In this document: positions 32,014 to 40,822 of the stretch, one piece after another
Layout: each line of letters starts with the position of its first letter
How positions within the stretch are numbered: position 1 is the stretch's first letter
The notes under the pieces: model-generated
Databases searched by the model: none
Told to the model about the DNA's origin: nothing
The model's input: the letters and a program-made list of their open reading frames with translations, nothing else
Made by a program: the position numbers and the translations under genes
Source of the DNA: an uncultured Collinsella sp.
GTDB taxonomy: Bacteria; Actinomycetota; Coriobacteriia; Coriobacteriales; Coriobacteriaceae
Direction of reading: 5' to 3'
Assembly (NCBI GenBank): GCA_959601045.1
Contig: CAUGNZ010000009.1
Location: forward strand, 8,615-72,614
DNA length: 64,000 nt

Positions 32014-32089
32014 GATATCTTATCTCTCATCTTTCACTCATATCTAATACGAGAGATAACAGAAAGATGAGAGATAATTACGAGAGATA
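32014..32089. repeat. GAGAGATA block 2 (76 bases)
   Basis: GAGAGATA copies at 32051, 32069 and 32082 keep the 18- and 13-base spacing of block 1. The hairpin arms TTATCTCTCATCTTT / AAAGATGAGAGATAA pair perfectly over 15 bases although their sequence differs from block 1. It ends 60 bases before the AlbA_2 regulator gene. Confidence 0.75.
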
Positions 32090-32152
32090 ACTGAGAGACG
32101 AGGGAAATCCGTCTGCAGCATTCTCCGCAGGACCGAGCGAAGGGACGTGCAG

Positions 32153-33619
32153 ATGAACGAAAACGAGCTGGCCGGTTTGCTCGAGTCTTTAAAGCGCATG
32201 GGTTCGGATGACTTTAGCGTCGAAGTAAAGGAGAGCGCCACGACGCTTTCCCGCGACGTATGGGAAACGGTCGGCGCTTTCGCAAACACCGCCGGCGGCA
32301 TCATCGTACTCGGAGTGAGCGAGCGTGCGGGTTTTGTCCCAGTTGCAAACTTTGAGACCGAGAAAGTGCTCAACCAATTCGTGGCGGGCATGGGCGATGC
32401 CGGCGGTCGTGGAAAGCTGGCCAATCCGCCCAAATACACCATTGAGCGCGTGGAGCTTCGGGGTACCGTTGTTCTCGTCATCACAATCGAGGAGCTCGAC
32501 CCGTCGAGCAAGCCTTGCTATGTAATAGAACGGGGCGCCCAGGGCGGCAGCTACAAGCGCATCGATGACAAAGACGTGCCGCTTTCGTCGACGGAGGTTT
32601 TGGCGCTGTCGTCATACGAACGGACGAGTCCTAGCGATCGCGATACGGTGCCCGGCACGAGTGTGGGCGATCTCGACGAGTCGCTGGTCGACCGCACGAT
32701 AGAGCGCGCCTATTCGTTGACGCCTCGAGCGATGCACGGTGCGACGGACAGGAGGACAAAGATGGAGCGTCTGAATTTCCTCGACCCCCAGGGCAATGTT
32801 ACCAAGGCCGGCCTCCTTGCCGCGGGCGTTTACCCTCAGCAGTTTTATCCCAAGCTCTTCATTGATGTAGCTGTCCATGCGGGAACTCAAAAGGGCGCTG
32901 CGGGACCGCTAAGGTTTATGGACCGCACAGTCTGCGAGGGCACCCTGGGCGAGATGATTTCGGATGCTGTCGCGGCTGTTGCCAAAAACCTGCGTCGCAC
33001 CTCGACCGTTCAAGGCGTCTCGCGTATCGACTCGCTGGAGATCCCCGAGGAGGTCCTGCGCGAGGCAATCGCGAACGCCGTAATCCACCGAGAATACGGA
33101 GATCGGTTCTGTGGGCAGTCGATCGCTGTTGACGTCTTTGATGACCGTATCGAGGTGACGAACCCCGGCGGTCTTTATGGCGGAAAGACTCGCGAGAACT
33201 TGTTTGACGGCAGCTCCCGATGCCGTAACGCGACGCTCGTGAAACTCATGTCGATTGTCCCGCTGCCGGATGGCGCAGGTTCGCCGGCTGAGGGCAATGG
33301 CTCGGGCATCCCGATGATGATCGATGCCATGCGCGCGCATGGTCTGGCCGAGCCCCTGTTCTGCCCGGGGTTCGATCGGTTCAAGGTCGTACTTTACCGT
33401 CCAAAGATCGAGCCGGTCGATCATGGCGGGGACTTGATTATGACGGCACTCAAGCGCTACGGCGAATTGGGGACGCGCGAACTGGCGGAGCGCACGGGAC
33501 TCACGGTTTCCCAGGTTAGGGCACGCGTCAATGCGCTCATTGAGCAGGGTGAGCTTGAGCCGACGGCGCCGTCGACAAGCCGCAACCGCAAATATCGACT
33601 GTCAGAGCGCGTGGAATAA
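32153..33619 (+). CDS. AlbA_2-domain ATP-binding transcriptional regulator-like protein
   Basis: This 488-residue protein has an AlbA_2 (divergent Schlafen-type) DNA-binding domain at about 1-130 (FSVEVKESATTLSRDVWETV, AFANTAGGIIVLGVSE). A GHKL/HATPase-like region follows at about 280-400 (VLREAIANAVIHREYGDRF, IEVTNPGGLYGG). A C-terminal winged helix lies at about 425-485 (GTRELAERTGLTVSQVRARV). Such proteins are often annotated as RecG-like or putative regulators, with poorly known function, and are frequent in accessory and defence regions. ATG 32153 follows AAGGGA at 7 bases. The GAGAGATA blocks upstream could be its binding sites, which is a hypothesis. Confidence 0.85.
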   Translation: MNENELAGLLESLKRMGSDDFSVEVKESATTLSRDVWETVGAFANTAGGIIVLGVSERAGFVPVANFETEKVLNQFVAGMGDAGGRGKLANPPKYTIERVELRGTVVLVITIEELDPSSKPCYVIERGAQGGSYKRIDDKDVPLSSTEVLALSSYERTSPSDRDTVPGTSVGDLDESLVDRTIERAYSLTPRAMHGATDRRTKMERLNFLDPQGNVTKAGLLAAGVYPQQFYPKLFIDVAVHAGTQKGAAGPLRFMDRTVCEGTLGEMISDAVAAVAKNLRRTSTVQGVSRIDSLEIPEEVLREAIANAVIHREYGDRFCGQSIAVDVFDDRIEVTNPGGLYGGKTRENLFDGSSRCRNATLVKLMSIVPLPDGAGSPAEGNGSGIPMMIDAMRAHGLAEPLFCPGFDRFKVVLYRPKIEPVDHGGDLIMTALKRYGELGTRELAERTGLTVSQVRARVNALIEQGELEPTAPSTSRNRKYRLSERVE

Positions 33620-33719
33620 ATGCGTTAGTGGACGAGGCGACCCAATAATCGACCCTCGATTGGCGCCCACTAAGGTAAAGCGGTTGTTGCCCAGTCGACG
33701 GTGATGCTAAAGACTCGGC

Positions 33720-34211
33720 TTACGCCGGCATGGCCCCGAACCCGTCCATCAAGAACAGCCTAAGAACCAGCTTGATGACATATCCCGGTTTGACTTCAGC
33801 CGCGTCAAAGACGTGGCGCTCGGCGAGCTCGCTGCAGTATGCATAGATGTCGCGGATGAGCTTCGCGCCCGAGAGCGTAAACATGTAGCCTGCGTCCGAA
33901 AGTGCATTGGGTGCGGCGGGCAACTTGGCCATGTGGCAGAACGTTTGCAGGTCGGGCGCCATAACATTCTGGTAGTCGAGGTGGCCGCTGGCATCCTGTG
34001 CGGCAAGCTCCAATTGGCGCACAAAATCCAGCGCCGCCGCTAACACAAAGCTCGGCGTAGGCGCATTGACGTCCTGAGTGGTCGCCACAAGCCTGCCCGC
34101 CGCCTGCGTGACAAGCCAAGCGACCTCGCGCTGGCAACGCACGGCCTTGCGCGTAACCGGCTTGATGGACGAAGAAGAAACGCTCCCCTTAGGCGGATTC
34201 GAAGCAGCCAT
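33720..34211 (-). CDS. Hypothetical protein
   Basis: I do not recognise this 163-residue protein. The first 20 residues are polar and basic (SSSSIKPVTRKAVRCQRE). The remainder looks helical and soluble (FVLAAALDFVRQLELAAQDA, DAGYMFTLSGAKLIRDIYAY), with no membrane segment, signal peptide or metal-binding Cys cluster. GGGAGGG lies 6 bases before ATG 34211. It is convergent with the AlbA_2 gene and divergent from a frameshifted remnant starting 12 bases away. Codon use fits real coding. Its location in an accessory patch suggests a mobile or strain-variable gene. Confidence 0.6.
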   Translation of the reverse strand: MAASNPPKGSVSSSSIKPVTRKAVRCQREVAWLVTQAAGRLVATTQDVNAPTPSFVLAAALDFVRQLELAAQDASGHLDYQNVMAPDLQTFCHMAKLPAAPNALSDAGYMFTLSGAKLIRDIYAYCSELAERHVFDAAEVKPGYVIKLVLRLFLMDGFGAMPA

Positions 34212-34222
34212 AAGGCCCTCCC

Positions 34223-34481
34223 ATGAACGACCCGGTCCAACAAGCCCGGATGAAACACGTGCTACATCAGTATACAGGGGAGTGGGATGGAAAAAACGGA
34301 GTCGACAGCGTGAACTGCCGGCTCCGGATTGCTTGCCTTAGAGGCCGTACACTTCGACCATGGCTTCGCCAATGCGATGAGGCACGCCGGTGACGCTTGC
34401 GAACTGCCCGACGGGCGCTGGATGACGAAGCAATCGTTCTGGTTCAACAAGGGCTATCTGGAGCACATCCTGGGGCTGTAG
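34223..34481 (+). pseudogene. Frameshifted remnant of a small protein of unknown function
   Basis: Reading from ATG 34223 gives NDPVQQARMKHVLHQYTGEW and then loses sense. From about 34335, a frame shifted by one base gives EAVHFDHGFANAMRHAGD and then GRWMTKQSFWFNKGYLEHIL, ending at TAG 34481. The two halves look like plausible protein and can be joined by removing one base near 34330-34345. I do not recognise the family. A sequencing error or chance open frames are the alternatives. Confidence 0.35.
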
Positions 34482-34537
34482 CGTTTTGGGATTGTTTAAC
34501 GATCGAGCTCCTGCTCCTCAATGCCTCGATGTCATCT

Positions 34538-35224
34538 CTATAAATAAATCCCCTCACCGAGCTGCTTGTGGAACTCGGCGTGATGGTCGCGTGCCCAAGT
34601 AAAGAGTGCCTGGTCAAAGTCGGTGCGCGTGGCCGGGACGCCAAAGACGCCGGCAACTTCGACACGCACAAACTCCAGTGCCGGCAGCTTGTTGATGGCG
34701 GTGAGGGCAAACGGGGACGTGGGTTCTTCGAACAGATAGTGGCTGCCTTGCAGCGCGTCGCAACTGGTGCACGTGTTGCCGAGCGACGGGGCTTTGGAGG
34801 CTCGTGCGCCTACGGGTTTGTAGCCACAGCGCTTAGAAAGATAGTCGCGGATCTCGCCCGGGACGCAGCCAAGAGCGGGAACAATGGCGAGCGCGTTGGC
34901 ATTGGCCGTGTCGATGGTAATGTGCCCGGCTTCGTTGGGCGCGTGCGCAATGGCGATGCCCTTGCCGTCATCGGTTCGATAGGGAATACCGAAGGCCGCG
35001 ACCGAGGTCTCTTCGTGGCATTTCCAGCACTCGCGCTTGCCCAGTACTAGATATATATACGGCGCTGAGGGGTCGGATCGGTCAACACCGGGCAGCCACT
35101 CGGCAAAGGGCTCGGGGTTGACGCCGCTGGGTACATACCAGATCTTCTTGGTCCGGTCCCATTTGGCGCCCAGCGCTTTGGCTTCTTCTTTGTGCGAAAA
35201 GGGGACATCGAGCTCGGTGCGCAT
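34538..35224 (-). CDS. DUF5710 domain-containing hypothetical protein
   Basis: A 228-residue protein whose N-terminal 40 residues (ELDVPFSHKEEAKALGAKWD, then KIWYVPSG) match the DUF5710-type motif found in primases, plasmid proteins and other DNA-metabolism contexts. A possible zinc site is formed by CWKC near 70 and CTSC near 155. The remainder is unrecognised. ATG 35224 follows GGAG; an in-frame ATG 12 codons upstream lacks a ribosome-binding site. It sits alone between the remnant gene and an empty region before tRNA-Val. The domain type hints at mobile-element origin; function is unknown. Confidence 0.65.
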   Translation of the reverse strand: MRTELDVPFSHKEEAKALGAKWDRTKKIWYVPSGVNPEPFAEWLPGVDRSDPSAPYIYLVLGKRECWKCHEETSVAAFGIPYRTDDGKGIAIAHAPNEAGHITIDTANANALAIVPALGCVPGEIRDYLSKRCGYKPVGARASKAPSLGNTCTSCDALQGSHYLFEEPTSPFALTAINKLPALEFVRVEVAGVFGVPATRTDFDQALFTWARDHHAEFHKQLGEGIYL

Positions 35225-35514
35225 GGCGGCTCCTTGGTGCTGCAGGTGCGAGTGGCTCAAGGATACCGCAGGGCGCAGACATCGCGGCGTTTTGTTGAGA
35301 AGTTGCGGCGCGGACTGCTTGGTTACGCCGTTAGATAAATTGGCAAGTAGATGGTCGGCTTTTGACCAGTTGGGCGGTTGGAGCAGCTTGCGGCGCAGTT
35401 TTGTGCCTGGCTATTGTTGATGTTGGGGTATTGAATATATTTGGCTGCCATTCGTCAGGTGAATTGATGTTACGTTGCGATGACGGTTGGAACTGCCAGC
35501 GGATTTAGCGGCAT
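35225..35514. other. Gene-free stretch before the tRNA terminator
   Basis: I see no credible gene, repeat or RNA here. It holds only short open frames in poor context, and the composition is more AT-rich toward 35420-35480. Confidence 0.5.
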
Positions 35515-35551
35515 AAAACAAAACAGCCCAGAGACATAGCCTCTGAGCTGC
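35515..35551 (-). terminator. Terminator of tRNA-Val
   Basis: On the minus strand CAGCTCAGAGG and CTCTGGGCTG form an imperfect stem, followed by TTTTGTTTT, starting 7 bases after the tRNA CCA end. Confidence 0.75.
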
Positions 35552-35557
35552 GAACAT

Positions 35558-35632
35558 TTGGTGGGCGTTAGAAGATTTGAACTTCTGACCTCTTCCGTGT
35601 CAGGGAAGCGCTCTCCCCCTGAGCTAAACGCC
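35558..35632 (-). tRNA. tRNA-Val (anticodon GAC)
   Basis: Reading the minus strand, the acceptor stem GGGCGTT pairs with AACGCCC, followed by encoded A-CCA. The D arm contains AGCTCAGGGGGAGAGC, the anticodon arm CTTCC-CTGACAC-GGAAG gives anticodon GAC (reads GUC), and the T arm has GTTCAAATC. The full cloverleaf is present in 75 bases including CCA. It is transcribed singly from its own promoter. Confidence 0.96.
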
Positions 35633-35662
35633 CGATCAAGGGTGCGCAAGCGCGCAAGGGAT

Positions 35663-35691
35663 AATATAACGGAGCCTGAACTCGGTGGCAA
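35663..35691 (-). promoter_or_regulatory. Sigma-70-type promoter of tRNA-Val
   Basis: On the minus strand TTGCCA and TATATT are separated by exactly 17 bases, placing the transcription start about 24 bases before the tRNA 5' end. A GC-rich run lies near the start site. Confidence 0.7.
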
Positions 35692-35922
35692 GAACATTTT
35701 TAAAAATCGCTTACATTGTGGAATTCGGGGGCTTTGTCATATCCATTTCAAAAGAGCCTGCTGCCGCGATTTGACTGTCGCATAATGCAAGGCCATTGCG
35801 GTATCGAGCTATGGAAAGACGTCTGCGGAATTGTCCTACCGATAAGCGGACAAGCCTCCAGCTGGTGCCTTCGCCGTGGTAAGGTAAGCCGAATTGTTTC
35901 CAGGCTGCTTCGAGGGAATGGA

Positions 35923-36945
35923 ATGAGCAAAGAGCGTGTCGAGCAGGTCGAAGGCGCAGGGGCTTCGGTGCCGATGACCGATATATCGAACATTGATGTG
36001 CCCGAGGGCACCGATGAGCTCAGCCGTAGCACCCGCCGCGCTTGGCGCGAGCGCCTGAACAGCGCTTCGACGCGCAAGATGATCACGGGCGTCTTGGCTA
36101 CGCTGGTGGGCGGTTCGTTTTGGGGCTTCTCGGGCACCAGCGCGAGCTTTCTGTTCGATACCTACCACGTCGACACCTTGTGGCTTATGAGCGTGCGTCA
36201 GATTCTCGCCGGTCTACTCTTTATGGCCGTGGTTGTTACGCGCGACCGCGAGCGCCTGATTAAGCTCTGGACCACACCCGCCGATCGCAAGCAGCTGCTG
36301 CTCTTTACCGCCTTTGGTCTGCTGTTCAACCAGTTTTGTTATCTTTCGGCCGTGCGCCTGACCAATGCCGGAACCGCGACGGTGCTCCAATGCCTGCAAC
36401 TGGTCATCATTATGGGCTACACCTGCGTGATCGACCATCGCATGCCTCGCGTGCGTGAGGCCGTTGGCATTGGGTTGGCCCTGGGCGGCACCTTTTTAAT
36501 CGCTACCGGCGGCGACCCTACCAGTCTGAGCATATCGCCGCTTGGCCTGGTCGCAGGCCTTATGTGTGCGGTCAGCGCCACGTGTATGGCGGTGATTCCC
36601 GCCAAGATCCTGCCCGAATACGGCAGCCCCATCGTCACGGGCTCGGCAATGCTCACGGCGGGCGTGGTCTCGTGCGTCTTCGTGCAGCCTTGGGCGCATA
36701 TGCCGGCACTCGACGCTGCCGGCGTCGAGGCGCTCGCGGTATTCGTGGTTATCGGCTCGTTTTTTGCTTACATGCTCTATATGCAGGGCGTTAAGGACAT
36801 CGGCTCGGTGCGTGCGAGCCTCATCGGAACTGTGGAGCCGGTTTCGGCGACCATCACCAGCGCCGTTATGCTGGGCACGGTGTTTTTGCCGACCGACCTT
36901 ATCGGCTTTGCCATGATCATCGTGATGATGTTCCTCACGGTGTAG
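35923..36945 (+). CDS. EamA/DMT-family transporter
   Basis: A 340-residue drug/metabolite transporter. A polar N-terminal segment of about 45 residues comes before the first helix (MITGVLATLVGGSFWGFSGT). Two EamA repeats follow, with about ten helices in all, and the second repeat includes VIGSFFAYMLYMQGVKDIGS, a family hallmark. ATG 35923 follows GAGGGA; the longer open frame upstream has no family similarity. It is a different gene from the exporter at 7868, with a charged N-terminus rather than a charged C-terminus. The substrate is unknown. Confidence 0.88.
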   Translation: MSKERVEQVEGAGASVPMTDISNIDVPEGTDELSRSTRRAWRERLNSASTRKMITGVLATLVGGSFWGFSGTSASFLFDTYHVDTLWLMSVRQILAGLLFMAVVVTRDRERLIKLWTTPADRKQLLLFTAFGLLFNQFCYLSAVRLTNAGTATVLQCLQLVIIMGYTCVIDHRMPRVREAVGIGLALGGTFLIATGGDPTSLSISPLGLVAGLMCAVSATCMAVIPAKILPEYGSPIVTGSAMLTAGVVSCVFVQPWAHMPALDAAGVEALAVFVVIGSFFAYMLYMQGVKDIGSVRASLIGTVEPVSATITSAVMLGTVFLPTDLIGFAMIIVMMFLTV

Positions 36946-37094
36946 CTGGCGCCGCCGCCAAGACAGAAAAGGTGTTGTGCCGCATTTTCGCCAATTGACG
37001 TCCGTGTCTGGAGTTTAGCTGTCGATGCTCAAAATGCCATAAACTAGTAACGTTATGGATTTTTTCATTGCGACTCAATTGCGAGGATTTCTTT

Positions 37095-39407
37095 ATGGCT
37101 GGTAATCACTTTAAGGGCAGCGATAACGGCCGTCCTGCAGTTCCGCCGCGTCCGAACGGGGCTGGTAAGGCCGGCACGCCGGGCGGCGCTGGACAGGGCG
37201 GTTCCGGTAAGCGCGTGTCCCCGGGCGAGACGGCGATGTTTACCGCTCTGTACGAGCAGTCTCAAAAGGCGAAAAAGACCGGCCGTGCAAGAGGGAATGT
37301 CTTTGCGGGCGGTGCAACCTCCGCGTCGCAGCCGAGCGGGGCTCCTTCGGTACCTGCGAACAACGCAGGTGCTGCCAACGCCGCAAATGCCGCCGGCAAC
37401 GTTAATGCCGGCAAGGCCGCCAACAATACTCCCTCTGCCGGTGGCGCGGGGCTTACGGGTAACCTTGGCACGATTTACACCGGTGCCTCCGAGACTGGCA
37501 CGTTCGCCCGCCTGGATGATAGCGGTGCCGAGTTTGCGGGCTCGGGTTCCAAGGAAGATTATTACGATTTTGGCTTGAACTACGGTAGCGACGCTTCGTC
37601 GAGTTCGACCTCTGACGGTCTGGTCCGTCATCGCCATCGCAAGGGCGAACGCAAAAAGCGTCACACCGGCGCCATTATTGCCGCTGTAGTCGCGGTGCTT
37701 CTCGTTGCGCTTGGCGCAAGCGGCTTTATGCTGCTTAACTCGGCAAAGACCGTAAAGAGTGAAGCGAAGGAGGCCGTCGAGATTGTCGGTGGCCTTAAGG
37801 ACAAGGTCACGTCGGGCGATTTTTCGACGCTGCCTGACGACGCGAAGAAGATTGATGAGCTTTGCGACAGCATGAAGGCGGAGACCTCGAGCCCGCTGTG
37901 GACGGCGGCTTCGTTTATCCCGGTGTATGGCAGCGACATCAATGCGGCCCGCACCATGATCGACGCCCTGTCCGATGTCTCGAGCAATGCGCTGGTTCCC
38001 ATGGCCGATAACCTTTCGCAGGCCACGCCCGGCAAGCTGTTTCAGGACGGCATGATTAACGTGTCCGCGCTGCAGGCGGTCGCCGATTCGCTTTCCAGCA
38101 GCTCGAAGGTGTTCAAGAGCGCCAACGAGAAGATCCAGGGCATTGGCGATACTCATATTTCCCAGGTAACCGAGCTGGTCGATAAGGCCAAGGACGGCTT
38201 TGCCACCCTCAACGGCGCGGTTGACGCGGCGGAGAAGGTCGCCCCCGTCCTTCCGCAGATGCTCGGCGCCAACGGCCAGACGCGCAACTACCTTGTGTAC
38301 GCCATGAACAACGTCGAGATTCGTGCCTGCGGCGGCTTTGGCGGTTCGCAGGGCCTGATTTCGGTCACCGACGGCCAGATGTCGATTGGCGAGTTTGTTC
38401 CCCGCATTGGACTCAGCGAGGATGAGGCAGTCGAGAGCGTCGACGAAGAGGATGAGGCGCTGTTCGGCAACCACAGTAACCTGTACAACTCGGGCAATAC
38501 CTATTCGCCTGATTGGCCCCGCAACTCGCCGCGTGTCGCAGCCCTGTGGAAATCTCAATATGGCCAGGACGTTGACGGCGTCGTGGGTATCGACCCGGTG
38601 TTCCTGCAGTATCTGCTGGGCCTGGTCGGTAACGTGTCGCTGCCCGACGGAACGGTTGTCGACGGCACCAACGCCGCAAAGGTCCTCATGCACGATGTGT
38701 ACTGGAACTATCCGGTCGAGGAGTCGGACGGCATCTTTGCATCCGTCGCCAGCGCTGCCTTCGACAAGATCCTTGGCGGTATCGGCGATGTCGATGTTAC
38801 GAAGCTTGTCAGCGCCGTTGAGCGCGGTGCCGAAGAGGGCCGCCTGATCGCGTGGATGAAAAACGATGACGAGCAGAACGCTATCAAGGAGATGAACATC
38901 GACGCCTCGCTGCCCGATCCGGATGACCCGAGTGAAGATCCCGTTGCTGGTGTCTACTTTAACAACCTGAGCTTCTCCAAGCTCGACTGGTACCTGAATG
39001 CCGATACGCAGATTGGCCAGGGCATCAAGAACGGTGACGGCACATGCTCGTATCGCATCACCGTTACCCTGACGAACATCATGACGCAGGAGGAGGCCGG
39101 CAAGCTGCCCGACTACGTCGCGGCGAGCGCGCCCGATGCCGCGCGCGACGACGAGCGTCTGAATGTCTCGTTGTTTGCCCCGACGGGCGGCAACATTACT
39201 GATCTGACCGTCGAGGGCACCCAGTTTGGTCTTGGCGCCGCTACGTGGCATGGAATCCCCTTCTATTCGGGCACCGTTGACCTGCATGCTGGCGAGACGA
39301 CGACGATCACATATACGCTGACCACGTCAGCCGAGGCGGGGGACAAGCCGCTTACGCTGCGTCAGACTCCTACATGCCAGGCGGCTCGCGACAGCGCGTC
39401 GGCGTAG
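37095..39407 (+). CDS. DUF4012 domain-containing membrane-anchored protein
   Basis: A 770-residue protein. Residues 1-190 are low-complexity, rich in Gly, Ala, Asn and Ser and likely disordered, ending with a basic RHRHRKGERKKRH stretch. One membrane helix follows at about 195-215 (GAIIAAVVAVLLVALGASGF). The remainder, about 550 residues, is a DUF4012 extracellular region of unknown activity, found in actinobacterial and other Gram-positive envelope loci. The orientation is probably N-in, C-out by the positive-inside rule. ATG 37095 follows GAGGA. It sits ahead of glmM, separated by a terminator, which is consistent with a cell-envelope role. Confidence 0.85.
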   Translation: MAGNHFKGSDNGRPAVPPRPNGAGKAGTPGGAGQGGSGKRVSPGETAMFTALYEQSQKAKKTGRARGNVFAGGATSASQPSGAPSVPANNAGAANAANAAGNVNAGKAANNTPSAGGAGLTGNLGTIYTGASETGTFARLDDSGAEFAGSGSKEDYYDFGLNYGSDASSSSTSDGLVRHRHRKGERKKRHTGAIIAAVVAVLLVALGASGFMLLNSAKTVKSEAKEAVEIVGGLKDKVTSGDFSTLPDDAKKIDELCDSMKAETSSPLWTAASFIPVYGSDINAARTMIDALSDVSSNALVPMADNLSQATPGKLFQDGMINVSALQAVADSLSSSSKVFKSANEKIQGIGDTHISQVTELVDKAKDGFATLNGAVDAAEKVAPVLPQMLGANGQTRNYLVYAMNNVEIRACGGFGGSQGLISVTDGQMSIGEFVPRIGLSEDEAVESVDEEDEALFGNHSNLYNSGNTYSPDWPRNSPRVAALWKSQYGQDVDGVVGIDPVFLQYLLGLVGNVSLPDGTVVDGTNAAKVLMHDVYWNYPVEESDGIFASVASAAFDKILGGIGDVDVTKLVSAVERGAEEGRLIAWMKNDDEQNAIKEMNIDASLPDPDDPSEDPVAGVYFNNLSFSKLDWYLNADTQIGQGIKNGDGTCSYRITVTLTNIMTQEEAGKLPDYVAASAPDAARDDERLNVSLFAPTGGNITDLTVEGTQFGLGAATWHGIPFYSGTVDLHAGETTTITYTLTTSAEAGDKPLTLRQTPTCQAARDSASA

Positions 39408-39444
39408 GGTTTTTCTGGTAGCGCAGATAATCGAGTACCATTTT

Positions 39445-39478
39445 GGGGCGGACAGGCAATCTGTTCGCCCCTATTTTG
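39445..39478 (+). terminator. Rho-independent terminator before glmM
   Basis: GGGGCGGACAG and CTGTTCGCCCC form an 11-bp stem with one G-T pair and a 5-base loop, followed by TATTTTG. It ends only a few bases before the glmM ribosome-binding site (AAGGAGAG), so it could also act on glmM translation. Confidence 0.75.
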
Positions 39479-39490
39479 TAAGGAGAGCGC

Positions 39491-40822
39491 ATGAAGTACT
39501 TTGGCACCGACGGCTTTCGCGGTGAGGCTAACGTTGGGCTGACGGTAGAGCACGCTTATAAGATTGGCCGTTTTGTGGGCTGGTATTACGGCGCCAACCG
39601 CGAGCGCAAGGCGCGCGTCATCGTGGGTAAGGACACGCGTCGCTCGAGTTATATGTTCGAGGCGGCGCTGGTGAGTGGCCTGGTCGCGAGCGGTGCGGAC
39701 GCCTATATGCTGCACGTGATCCCCACACCGGGTGTAGCGCATCAGACCGTGGAAGGCTGCTTCGATTGCGGCATCATGATCAGCGCGAGCCACAACCCGT
39801 TTTGCGATAACGGCATTAAGCTCGTCAATAGCGACGGTTTTAAGATGGACGAGGACGTACTGGAGCTCATCGAGGACTACGTCGATGGCAAGAGCGAGGT
39901 GCCGCTGGCCACGGGCAACCACATCGGCGCCACGGTGGACTACATGCAGGGCCGCAACCGCTACATTGCCTCGCTCATCGCCAGCGCGAACTTTTCGCTG
40001 CAGGGCGTCAAGATCGGCATCGACTGCGCCAACGGCTCGGCGTCCTCGGTGGCCAAGCCGGTGTTCGACGCGCTGGGCGCCGACGTGCGCGTGATCAATG
40101 CCGCGCCTGATGGTTTTAACATCAACGTCGACTGCGGCTCCACGCATATGGAGCGTCTGCAGCGCCACGTGGTGGAGCAGGGCTTGGACGTGGGCTTTGC
40201 CTATGACGGCGATGCCGACCGCTGCCTGGCCGTGGACGAGCACGGCCGCGTGGTCGATGGCGACCAGATCCTGTACGTGTGCGGCGTGTACCTGAACAAG
40301 CACGGTCGCCTTTCGGGCGGTACCGTGGTTCCGACGATTGCCAGCAACTTTGGCCTGATCAAGTCGTTGGAGCTTGCCGGCCTAAGTGCCGTGACCAGCG
40401 GTGTGGGCGACCGCCACGTGTATGCCAAGATGCGCGAGGGCGGTTACAGCCTGGGCGGCGAGCAGACGGGCCATACGATCTTTGGCGATATCGAGCGCAC
40501 GGGCGACGGCATTATGACCTCGCTGCGCGTGATGGAAGTGATCCGCGCCGAGCGCGAGACGCTCTCGCAGCTCACGGCTCCGTGCAAGCTGCTACCGCAG
40601 GCGCAGGTGGCCGTGCGCGTGGCGGACAAGGACGCCGCGCTCGAGAACATGGGCGTGCAGAACGCCATCGCCGAGGCCGAGGCTGCGCTGGCAGGCGAGG
40701 GCCGCGTGCTCGTACGCAAGAGCGGAACCGAGTCGGTTATCCGCGTGCTGGCCGAGGCGCCCGACCAAGCATCCGCCGATGCCGCCATGAAGCGCATCGC
40801 CAACGCACTCGAGGCTCTGTAG
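39491..40822 (+). CDS. glmM: Phosphoglucosamine mutase GlmM
   Basis: This 443-residue enzyme converts glucosamine 6-phosphate to glucosamine 1-phosphate on the way to UDP-GlcNAc and peptidoglycan. The phosphoserine is Ser100 in ISASHNP, and the Mg-binding loop is YDGDADRCLAVD near 237-246. The sugar-binding GGEQTGHTIF and the C-terminal phosphate-binding VRKSGTESVIRV follow. The length is normal for the family. AAGGAGAG precedes the ATG. A nested-hairpin repeat begins at the stop codon itself. Confidence 0.95.
   Translation: MKYFGTDGFRGEANVGLTVEHAYKIGRFVGWYYGANRERKARVIVGKDTRRSSYMFEAALVSGLVASGADAYMLHVIPTPGVAHQTVEGCFDCGIMISASHNPFCDNGIKLVNSDGFKMDEDVLELIEDYVDGKSEVPLATGNHIGATVDYMQGRNRYIASLIASANFSLQGVKIGIDCANGSASSVAKPVFDALGADVRVINAAPDGFNINVDCGSTHMERLQRHVVEQGLDVGFAYDGDADRCLAVDEHGRVVDGDQILYVCGVYLNKHGRLSGGTVVPTIASNFGLIKSLELAGLSAVTSGVGDRHVYAKMREGGYSLGGEQTGHTIFGDIERTGDGIMTSLRVMEVIRAERETLSQLTAPCKLLPQAQVAVRVADKDAALENMGVQNAIAEAEAALAGEGRVLVRKSGTESVIRVLAEAPDQASADAAMKRIANALEAL

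Noticed and set aside
31850..32100. CRISPR array
   Set aside because: The GAGAGATA copies are 8 bases long with 18/13 spacing in two blocks and lie inside hairpins. There are no 25-40-base direct repeats with unique spacers and no cas genes.
37065..39287. Open frame of about 740 codons opposite the DUF4012 gene
   Set aside because: Antisense shadow; no family features and no ribosome-binding site.
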